64,000 bases of DNA. Origin: Pseudomonadota bacterium. Lineage in GTDB: Bacteria; Pseudomonadota; Alphaproteobacteria; Kiloniellales; JACOMY01. The number at the start of each line of letters is the position of its first letter. Position 1 is the stretch's first letter. Position numbers and translations under genes: made by a program. Location: assembly GCA_029781795.1 (NCBI GenBank), contig JAKOWB010000411.1, positions 62,001 through 126,000 on the forward strand, in the 5' to 3' direction. Under the pieces are notes generated by a model. It saw nothing but the letters and a program-made list of their open reading frames with translations, did no database searches and was not told the DNA's origin. Below are positions 58,030 through 64,000 of the stretch, in pieces.

Positions 58030-59166
58030 GTGCGCGACCTCGCCGCCCTGCTCGCCACGCCCGAGGGACGCGACTTCCTCGCCGAGGCCGGAACCTCGGA
58101 CGACCCTGGCAGCTTCCTGGCCGCGCTCAAGGCGCCGCGGGCGGCGCCCGCCGATAGGGCCCGGCCGGTCTTCGTGCATCAGCAGATCTATGTCGACTAC
58201 CGTGCCTCGGTGGTGGCGAAGCTGCTGGCCCTGCGCGACCTGGCCCTGCGCGACCTGGCCCGGGAGTCTCCTGCGCTCGAGCCCTGCTTCCTCTGGATCG
58301 ACACCGACCGCGCCGGTTCGGACAAGCTGAGCCTCAGGCTCTACCTGCCGGCGCGCCAGGGACGCGTTGCCGTCCGCCTGGCCCCTGCCGGCTGCGAGGA
58401 CCGCGAACCGCGCTTCATCCCGCTCGACCCGGCGCGACTCGCCGCCGGGTGCGACCGCATCGCCGCGATGGTCGGCGGACGGCCGGGCGGCGGCGGCGCG
58501 GCGGCGCAACGCTTCGCCGCGCTGCGCCCGCTGCTGGCGCCTGGCGGCACCCTGGCCGACCTGGGTCAGCGCTGGAGCAACGCCCTGTTCGAGGCGACGC
58601 TCGACTGGACGCCGGCGGCACTGCGCGTCTCCGACCTGGTGGCGGATGGCGCGCTGCGACCGGCGCTGACCCTGCTGCTGAACCGCCGCGCCGACTTCGT
58701 CGCCGCCGCCAACGCGCGCATCGCGGCGCTGCGCGACCTTGGCATCCAGCCGGCGATGAAGCCGCTGCCCGACGACTACCTGCCGCTCTTCATGACCGAT
58801 CCCCAGGATGGTCGGCGCCTGCGCCTGAGGCTGGAACGCGACGGCCCGCTGCAGCTCGCCGTGGCCGCGGGCGACGACGGCCGGCGCCATCGCTTTCCGC
58901 TGGGGCGGGAGACGCTGTCGCTGGAGACGCTGGAAGCCGGCGCCGCCTGGAGCCCGGATGTCACCCTGCCGCTGCTGGTCGCCGCAGGCTTCAGCGGCCT
59001 GGTCGCCGGCCGCAGCTCGGCGCTCTACCTGCTGGTGCTGCAGCCGGCCTTCGCGGCCATCGGCGGGCCGCCGCCCCTTCCCGTCCTGGTGCCGCGGGTG
59101 TGGGATGTCTTTCCCGGCGCCTTCGACTCGCTGTTCGCCGCCGCGCTCGACGGCCGCCATCTCTAG
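58030..59166 (+). CDS. Shortened BshC-like protein (putative cysteine-adding enzyme)
   Basis: 378 aa, GTG start, 9 bases after the BshA-like stop. Resemblance to BshC is in the order of motifs: VFVHQQIYVDYRASVVAKLLAL (like the GQQ-xLxTGP start), CFLWIDTDRAGSD (like PVFWVATEDHD), LPLFMTDPQDGRRLRLRLERDG, and at the end SPDVTLPLLVAAGF, YLLVLQPAFAAIG and PLPVLVPRV (like AYWAQLKxVFxxFGxPMPVIVPR). Canonical BshC is about 540 aa with a coiled coil; roughly 160 residues are missing, so this is a divergent or reduced form. A 15-base tandem duplication at 58225-58254 gives LALRD twice. Identification rests on remembered motifs and context. Confidence 0.6.
   Translation: MRDLAALLATPEGRDFLAEAGTSDDPGSFLAALKAPRAAPADRARPVFVHQQIYVDYRASVVAKLLALRDLALRDLARESPALEPCFLWIDTDRAGSDKLSLRLYLPARQGRVAVRLAPAGCEDREPRFIPLDPARLAAGCDRIAAMVGGRPGGGGAAAQRFAALRPLLAPGGTLADLGQRWSNALFEATLDWTPAALRVSDLVADGALRPALTLLLNRRADFVAAANARIAALRDLGIQPAMKPLPDDYLPLFMTDPQDGRRLRLRLERDGPLQLAVAAGDDGRRHRFPLGRETLSLETLEAGAAWSPDVTLPLLVAAGFSGLVAGRSSALYLLVLQPAFAAIGGPPPLPVLVPRVWDVFPGAFDSLFAAALDGRHL
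58225..58260 (+). repeat. 15-base tandem duplication inside the BshC-like gene
   Basis: CTGGCCCTGCGCGAC occurs twice in a row (58225-58239, 58240-58254) followed by CTGGCC. It adds one LALRD unit to a helix and keeps the frame. Confidence 0.9.
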
Positions 59167-59177
59167 GAACTCCGCGC

Positions 59178-59912
59178 GTGTCCCATTCGGTCGACGTCCT
59201 GGCGCTCTCGCCCCATCCCGACGATGCCGAGATCGGCTGCGCCGGCCTGCTGCTGCTGGCCCGGCGCCAGGGCCTCGGCACCGCGATCCTCGACCTCAGC
59301 GAAGGCGAGCTCGCCACGCGCGGCAACCCGGCCCGCCGCGCGGCGGAGAAGGCGCTGGCGGCCGAGCGCCTGGGCCTCGTCTCACGCGAGAGCCTGGGCC
59401 TGCCCGACACCGCGATCGGCAGTACGCCGGCACACGAGGCGGCGCTGGCCGCGGCGCTGCGCCGCCTGCGCCCGCGCCTGCTGCTGGCGCCCTGGCGCGA
59501 GGTCCGCCATCCCGACCAGGTGGCCGCCGCGCGGCTGGCCGAGCGCGCCGTCTTCCTGGGTGGGCTGGCGAAGCACGGCAGCGGAACTCCGCACCGTGTC
59601 GGCCGTGTCCTGCACTATCCCATCCATGCGCCGGTGGTGCCGAACCTGGTGGTCGACGTGACCGCGGTCTGGCCCGAGCGCCGAGCCGTGCTGGAGGCCT
59701 ATCGAAGCCAGTTCTTCGCCGCGGGCGACGGGGCGCCGACGCCGCTCAGCGACGGCGGCTTCCTGGAGCTGGTCGAGGCGCGCGCCCGGCACTACGGCGC
59801 CACGATCGGCGCGCGCCATGGCGAGCCCTACCTCTGCGCCGGCCCGCTCGGCATCGCCACGGTCGAAAGCCTGCTGGGGGGACCGGCCGGGGCGGGCGGC
59901 AGCGATCGCTAG
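59178..59912 (+). CDS. PIG-L/LmbE-family deacetylase, BshB1-like
   Basis: 244 aa, GTG start. The zinc motif is LSPHPDDAEIGCAG (H13, D15, D16) and the third ligand is H111 in RHPDQ. DLSEGELATRGNPARRAAEKALAAERLGL, SLGLPDTAI, FLGGLAKHG, YHPI-like HYPIHAPVVPNLVVDVT and AYRSQFF are the BshB1 strings, in the same order as in that family (DLTRGELGTRGT, NLGLPDG, YKSQFF). BshB1 removes the acetyl group from GlcNAc-malate. It closes the cluster and is 11 bases after the BshC-like gene. Confidence is high for the fold and moderate for the pathway. Confidence 0.88.
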   Translation: MSHSVDVLALSPHPDDAEIGCAGLLLLARRQGLGTAILDLSEGELATRGNPARRAAEKALAAERLGLVSRESLGLPDTAIGSTPAHEAALAAALRRLRPRLLLAPWREVRHPDQVAAARLAERAVFLGGLAKHGSGTPHRVGRVLHYPIHAPVVPNLVVDVTAVWPERRAVLEAYRSQFFAAGDGAPTPLSDGGFLELVEARARHYGATIGARHGEPYLCAGPLGIATVESLLGGPAGAGGSDR

Positions 59913-60763
59913 AAGGCGACGCGGTTCTCCGGCAGGCCGCGCGCGCCCGGATCGAGGCGCAGCACGCGGCCGGCCAAGGGCTCGTCCGCGCCGGGCGAGG
60001 CCGCCGCCGTGGTGACGAAGAGCTGGTCGAGGTCGGGCCCGCCGAAGCAGCAGCAGGTGGGGTTGCCGACCGGCAGCGCGATCCGCCGCAGCACGCGGCC
60101 ATCGGGGGCATAGCGCGTGACCTGCGCCGCGCCGTGCTCGGCGTTCCACAGGCAGCCCTCGGCATCGACGCAGGCGCCATCGGGCTGGCCTGGCGCCGGC
60201 ACCGTGGCGAAGACCTGGCGCCTCGTAGCGCTTCCATCCTCGCCCAGGTCGGCGCGGAGGATCCGTCGCGTCGGCGTATCGGTCCAGTAGACGCGGTCGC
60301 GGGTGGCATCGAAGGCCAGCGCGTTCGGGATCCTGAGGCCGTCGGCGATGCGCGCCACGGCCAGGTCCGGCGCCACGCGATAGAGCGCGCCGACCGCCGG
60401 GCAGCCGTCGCTTTCCTGCATGGTCGAGATCCAGAAGCCGCCATGCGGATCGGCCCGCCCGTCGTTCTTGCGGTTCTTCGGACGCTCAGGCTCCGGCTCC
60501 AGCACGAAGTCCTGCGCCCCGGTCGCCGGGTCGAAGCGCCAGAGCCCATCCTCGGTCGCCAGGATCAGGCCGCCGGCGCGGCGCAGCGCGATGGCGCCGA
60601 GGCGCTTGCCGGCGATGGCATGGCGCCGGCTCTCGTCGCGCGCCGGGTCATGGCACCAGAGCGCCGGCGCCACGATGTCGACCCACCAGAGGCGCTGCGT
60701 CGCCTCGCACCAGAGGGGACATTCGCCCAGGGCGTTCGGCGGGGCATCGAGGGCATCAATCAT
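59909..60763 (-). CDS. SMP-30/gluconolactonase-family protein
   Basis: 284 aa, six-bladed propeller. LGECPLWCEATQRLWWVDI is the family start with the first metal Glu; RKNDGRADPHGGFWISTM, GLRIPNALAFDATRDRVYWTDTPTRRI and GQPDGACVDAEGCLWNAEHG carry the Asn/Asp ligands. It hydrolyses aldonolactones or related lactones. It converges on and overlaps the BshB1-like gene by 4 bases. The substrate is not readable from sequence. Confidence 0.9.
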   Translation of the reverse strand: MIDALDAPPNALGECPLWCEATQRLWWVDIVAPALWCHDPARDESRRHAIAGKRLGAIALRRAGGLILATEDGLWRFDPATGAQDFVLEPEPERPKNRKNDGRADPHGGFWISTMQESDGCPAVGALYRVAPDLAVARIADGLRIPNALAFDATRDRVYWTDTPTRRILRADLGEDGSATRRQVFATVPAPGQPDGACVDAEGCLWNAEHGAAQVTRYAPDGRVLRRIALPVGNPTCCCFGGPDLDQLFVTTAAASPGADEPLAGRVLRLDPGARGLPENRVAF

Positions 60764-60772
60764 TCGCCGACC

Positions 60773-61603
60773 CTAGGCCATGCCGGCGAACCGGGCCACC
60801 TGGCACAGCGCCAGCACGAGGAGGGCCAGGCCCGTCAGGCGAGCGTAGCGGCCACCCCGGGTCGCCAGGCGTTCGGCCAAGATCGCCAGGGCGAGGGCGG
60901 CCATCACACCCAGGTCCATCACGCCCAGCGCCAGCAGGGCAAGGGTCTGCGGCAGGCAGCAGAGGACGCAGCGCCAGCCGAAGGCGAGGCCCCGCCGCCA
61001 GGCCATCCGGCGATCCGCGTCCGGCCGTGCCGGCGGCAGGTCGCGGCAGCAGGCCAGCGCCCGCGCCTTCCAGGGCGAGAGCTGCAGGGCGCCGGCGAGC
61101 AGCAGGAGCAGCGCGAAGCCGGCAGGCGCGGCCTGCGCCACAGCCGGCTCGTGCATCGCCGCTTCGGCAAGGGCGAGGCCCGGCGGGTAGAGCAGGAGTC
61201 CGGCGAGGCTCCAGGCAGCCAGATAGCCGAGGCCGGCAAGCCAGGTAAGGAGCGCGCGCCGCGCCGGACTCTCGGCGCGGAGGGTGGCGCGATAACGCAG
61301 CAGCGCCGGCAGCACGACCGGCAGCATCATGCCCGTCATCATCAGCGTCCACATGCCCAGGAAGGTAGCACCGGCGCCGAGCCAGCCCTGGCCCGGCATG
61401 CGCATCCAGGCCATGGACATGGACCAGCCGCCCGGCATGGCCATCCCCGGCAGGTCGGCCATGGCGCCGCACCAGGCAAAGGTCCCGGCTGTGCTGGCGG
61501 CGATGAGCAGCGCCATCGCGGCGAGGAAGAGGCGCCGCGGCACCGGCGCGGAGAACTCCCGCGCCGGCGCGCAGCAGGCGGCCTCAGGCCGCGTACTCGT
61601 CAT
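60773..61603 (-). CDS. DUF2182-type integral membrane protein, predicted metal-binding
   Basis: 276 aa, about seven helices. Residues 50-75 are very rich in Met (MAMPGGWSMSMAWMRMPGQ), typical of copper- or metal-handling loops. TLMMTGMMLPVVLPAL and a Cys pair in LAFGWRCVLCCLPQTLALL match the DUF2182 signature. The N-terminus also has CC. ATG 61603 lies inside the end of the DUF899 gene (20-base overlap), giving translational coupling. Function unestablished. Confidence 0.82.
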   Translation of the reverse strand: MTSTRPEAACCAPAREFSAPVPRRLFLAAMALLIAASTAGTFAWCGAMADLPGMAMPGGWSMSMAWMRMPGQGWLGAGATFLGMWTLMMTGMMLPVVLPALLRYRATLRAESPARRALLTWLAGLGYLAAWSLAGLLLYPPGLALAEAAMHEPAVAQAAPAGFALLLLLAGALQLSPWKARALACCRDLPPARPDADRRMAWRRGLAFGWRCVLCCLPQTLALLALGVMDLGVMAALALAILAERLATRGGRYARLTGLALLVLALCQVARFAGMA

Positions 61604-62345
61604 GGCGGCGCCACCAGATGCCCTGCTCGTTGCGGCCCAGCGGCGCGCGGTCGAGCCACTGATACATGCCCCACACGGCATCCAGGCCGCGTGCATAGGC
61701 GGAGTAGGTGTGGTGCACCGCCCCGTCCTGGATGGCGAAGGCGCTGAGTCCCGGCCGCTCGCGCATGAAGGTCGCGGCGTCGGTGCCGCAACCCTGGGCG
61801 ATCTCCACCACCGGCGGCGGCGGTTCGGCCTGGTCCAGGGCATGGGTGCCGCGCCGGTAGTTGTAGCCGGCGCTGCCGGCCCGCTGCTGCTCGGGCGTCA
61901 CCGAGACCTCGAAGTCGAAGTTGAAGTCGCCGTCCAGCGCCGAGGCCCAGTTGAAGCGCCAGCCCAGGCGCTGGCGATAGGCCTGCAGCGCCGGCAGCCG
62001 CGCGCGCGACACCGCCCAGAAGGCGACGTCGTGGTTCTGCAGGTGGCTGACGATGCCGTCGAAGCCGTCGGCGATGGCCGAGCAGGAGGGGCAGCCCGCC
62101 TTGTAGTCCGGCCCATACATGAAGTGATAGACCAGGAGCTGCGAGCGCCCGCCGAAGAGTTCCTTCAAAGTGCGCTCGCCGCGCGTGGTGGCGAAGCGGT
62201 AGTCCTTGTCCAGCCGCACCCAGGGCAGCGCCTGGCGCTGGACCGCCAGCGCGTCGCCCTGGCGGGTCAGCGCCTTCTCGGCCGCCAGCAGTTTCACGCG
62301 CGCCTTCAGCCAGGTCTCGCGCGTCGCGGTCTGATGCTTGGTCAT
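61584..62345 (-). CDS. DUF899 thioredoxin-like protein
   Basis: 253 aa. ARETWLKARVKLLAAEKALTRQGDALAVQRQALPWVRLDKDYRF is the DUF899 start, seen here in pieces; LVYHFMYGPDYKAGCPSCSAIADGFDG places a C-x-x-C at the thioredoxin active-site position, and SRARLPALQAYRQRLGW and NYRRG follow. No signal peptide. Start is ATG 62345 with AAGGAG 8 bases upstream; the GTG at 62354 would sit inside that ribosome site. Operon with DUF2182; a redox or metal role is suggested by the CxxC and Met-rich partner. Confidence 0.88.
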   Translation of the reverse strand: MTKHQTATRETWLKARVKLLAAEKALTRQGDALAVQRQALPWVRLDKDYRFATTRGERTLKELFGGRSQLLVYHFMYGPDYKAGCPSCSAIADGFDGIVSHLQNHDVAFWAVSRARLPALQAYRQRLGWRFNWASALDGDFNFDFEVSVTPEQQRAGSAGYNYRRGTHALDQAEPPPPVVEIAQGCGTDAATFMRERPGLSAFAIQDGAVHHTYSAYARGLDAVWGMYQWLDRAPLGRNEQGIWWRRHDEYAA

Positions 62346-62437
62346 CGTTGGCACTCCTTCATGCTGTGCAGTGAACCTGCGCTAGAGTTAGGTCCCGGCG
62401 GCGCGGCAGCGGGAGTGACATCTGTGACGGGATTGCG

Positions 62438-63658
62438 ATGGACGCCCTGATCGCCGCGGCGGCGCGCGCACTGGCGGCCGGCGATCCGCTGGGCGCGTTG
62501 AACCGCGTCGCCCTGCGCGAGGACGCGGCCGCGCTGGCGCTGCGCGGCATCGCCATGGCGCAGCTCGGCGACCTGGAGCGCGCGCGCCTGCTGCTGCGCC
62601 GCGCCGCCCGTGCCTTCGGCCCGCGCGAGCCGCGCGCCCGCGCGCGCTGCCTGGTGGCCGAGGCCGAGGTGGCGCTGGCGGCGCGCGAGCTGACCTGGCC
62701 GCCGCAGACGCTGGAGGCCGCGCGCCGGACGCTGGAGCGCCTGGGCGACCGCGAGAATGCGGCGCATGCCCGCCTGCTGGCGGCGCGGCGCCTGCTGCTG
62801 CTCGGCCGGCTCGACGCCGCCGACGAGCGGCTCGCCATGCTCGATCCCGCAATGCTGCCGCCGCCGCTGCGTGCCAGTCATGCGCTGGCCCAGGCCGGCA
62901 TCGCGCTGCGCCGCGTGCGCGCCGGCGAAGCCCGCGCCGCGCTCGCACGCGCCGAGGCCGCCGCCGCGCTGGCCGGCATTCCGGCTCTGACGGCTGAGGT
63001 CGCGGCGCTGGCCGCCCTGTTGGAGCGGCCGGCCGGGCGCCTCGTGGCGCGCGGCACCGAGAGGCCCCTCGGACTGGCGGAGGTGGAGGCGCTGCGGCGC
63101 AGGCCCGACCTGCTGGTCGACGCGCAGCGCCTGCTGGTGAGGGATTCCGGCGGCAGCGTGGCGCTGGCGCGCCGCCCGGTGCTCTTCGCCCTGGCGCGGG
63201 CGCTGGCCGAGGCCTGGCCCGGCGACGTCGGACGCGACACCCTGGTGGCGCGCGCCTTCGGCGGGAAGCGGGCGGACGATTCGCACCGTGCGCGCCTGCG
63301 CGTCGAGGTCGGGCGCCTGCGCCGCCTGCTGCGCGGTTTGGCAAGCATCGCTGCGACGCCGGAGGGCTTCGCGCTGAAGCCGGCACGAGCGCAGGAGGTC
63401 CGGGTGCTGGCCTGGCCGCTGGAGGAGAGGCAGGCACCGCTGCTGGCGCTGCTGGCCGACGGCGAGGCCTGGTCGACCTCCGCCCTGGCCCTGGCGCTGG
63501 GCAGCGGCCAGCGCCAGGTGCAGCGCGCGCTGGAAGAGCTGGCGCGCCACGGCAAGGCCGCCGCCGTGGGGCGCGGCCGGGCGCGGCGCTGGACCCTGCC
63601 ACCGCTGCCGGGTTTCGCGTCGGTCTTGTTACTCCCGGCCCTGCCGGCCGGCGACTAG
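62438..63658 (+). CDS. TPR plus winged-helix putative transcriptional regulator
   Basis: 406 aa. The first half is an Ala/Leu-rich helical repeat region (about 1-200) resembling degenerate TPR. Residues about 235-310 look like an OmpR/SARP-type winged helix: RRPVLFALARALAEAWPGDVGRDTLVARAFG then SHRARLRVEVGRLRRLL. A second helix-turn-helix-like segment is near the end (WSTSALALALGSGQRQVQRALEELARHGKA). No receiver or sensor domain is visible. Divergent from DUF899/DUF2182 with about 90 bases between, so it probably controls them. The family is not one I can name exactly. Confidence 0.75.
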   Translation: MDALIAAAARALAAGDPLGALNRVALREDAAALALRGIAMAQLGDLERARLLLRRAARAFGPREPRARARCLVAEAEVALAARELTWPPQTLEAARRTLERLGDRENAAHARLLAARRLLLLGRLDAADERLAMLDPAMLPPPLRASHALAQAGIALRRVRAGEARAALARAEAAAALAGIPALTAEVAALAALLERPAGRLVARGTERPLGLAEVEALRRRPDLLVDAQRLLVRDSGGSVALARRPVLFALARALAEAWPGDVGRDTLVARAFGGKRADDSHRARLRVEVGRLRRLLRGLASIAATPEGFALKPARAQEVRVLAWPLEERQAPLLALLADGEAWSTSALALALGSGQRQVQRALEELARHGKAAAVGRGRARRWTLPPLPGFASVLLLPALPAGD

Positions 63659-63667
63659 GATCGCCCC

Positions 63668-64000
63668 ATGACACAGATGCCAAGACCGACGCCCGCGAAG
63701 CTGCTCCGCGAGTACGGCCCCTTCCCCGGCGTCGAGCAGATCGGCGGCGTCACCTTCGACGGCCACAGCGTCTGGATGGCGGTGGGCGAGCGCCTCGCCA
63801 CGCTCGACCCCGACAGCGGCGATGCCGGCCGTTCGCTTCCCGTGCCGGCCCAGGCCGGCACCGCCTTCGACGGCAGGCACCTCTACCAGATCGCCGAGGC
63901 CGTGATCCGCAAGATCGACCCGGCGAGCGGCGAGGTGCTGGCGACCATCCCGGCGCCGGCCGGCGGCGGCGAGTCCGGCCTCGCCTGGGCCGAAGGCACG
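63668..64000 (+). CDS. Beta-propeller (YVTN/glutamine-cyclotransferase-like) protein, 3' end outside window
   Basis: The first 111 codons are visible and the frame stays open to the right edge. Repeating blades such as GGVTFDGHSVWMAVGERLATLDPDSGD and AFDGRHLYQIAEAVIRKIDPASGEVLATIP indicate a propeller with about 40-residue repeats. No signal peptide is visible at ATG 63668. It follows the winged-helix gene by 9 bases and is probably its operon partner. Confidence 0.8.
   Translation, partial: MTQMPRPTPAKLLREYGPFPGVEQIGGVTFDGHSVWMAVGERLATLDPDSGDAGRSLPVPAQAGTAFDGRHLYQIAEAVIRKIDPASGEVLATIPAPAGGGESGLAWAEGT

Overview
The window is a very GC-rich, tightly packed bacterial chromosome segment. Its gene content points to an alphaproteobacterium, probably Rhodospirillales or a related order: a complete Tad/Cpa pilus locus in the Caulobacter-like arrangement, several Liv- and Pot-type ABC transporters, MaoC/SDR/acyl-CoA catabolic genes, and an intergenic palindrome of the AGAGCGG...CCGCTCT type that I associate with alphaproteobacteria. 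I assign no genus. I see no rRNA, tRNA, CRISPR array, insertion sequence or phage gene, so this reads as stable chromosome with accessory catabolic blocks.

Layout. 1-1710: two tandem secreted or anchored proteins with an integrin-beta-like I domain (the first is cut by the window edge). 1703-4329: an alkaline-phosphatase-superfamily phosphodiesterase divergent from a GT2 glycosyltransferase. 4368-10074: a hybrid sensor histidine kinase, a small membrane protein and a MalT-type LuxR regulator. 10159-16938: an operon of an HDAC-like deacetylase, a complete Liv-type ABC importer and an extradiol-dioxygenase-like VOC protein. 16949-20895 (minus): thiolase, DUF35 partner, ArgE-like deacylase and DAO-type oxidoreductase, divergent from an XRE-cupin regulator (21094-21885). 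21954-24172: an SDR and an aldehyde dehydrogenase, divergent. 24169-33695 (minus): a ten-gene operon encoding an SDR, a double-hotdog dehydratase, an acyl-CoA synthetase, an amidohydrolase, a four-gene Pot-type ABC importer and two single-hotdog dehydratase subunits. 33899-38080: GNAT, SDR, AraC regulator, PLP dehydratase, an orphan 132-aa protein and a CBS protein.

38169-49946: the Tad pilus locus (tadD, tadG, tadE, tadF, tadC, tadB, tadA, tadZ/cpaE, cpaD, cpaC, cpaB, cpaA, flp), followed by about 320 bases of AT-richer DNA with repeated motifs upstream of flp. 50271-55685: a 2OG-Fe(II) oxygenase, a gamma-glutamyltransferase, a small Cys-rich secreted protein, a 77-aa protein, an NCS2 permease fused to a GHKL-ATPase-like domain, and an EF-hand protein.

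55856-59912: four adjacent plus-strand genes, a TupA-like ATP-grasp ligase, a BshA-like glycosyltransferase, a shortened BshC-like protein and a BshB1-like PIG-L deacetylase. This resembles a bacillithiol pathway and is unexpected in an alphaproteobacterium; it is the best candidate here for an undescribed system (a glucosamine-based thiol or other amino-acyl-glucosaminide). 59909-64000: an SMP-30-like protein, then DUF2182, DUF899, a TPR/winged-helix regulator and the start of a beta-propeller protein.

How the genes may work together: the two minus-strand catabolic operons share a 17-base element in their upstream regions, which suggests that the XRE-cupin regulator could control both. The thiolase/DUF35 pair, the dehydratases, the dehydrogenases and the CoA synthetase would then form one degradation pathway for an imported amide or cyclic compound. 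That link is inference. All functions are read from motifs and remembered families; no database search was possible.
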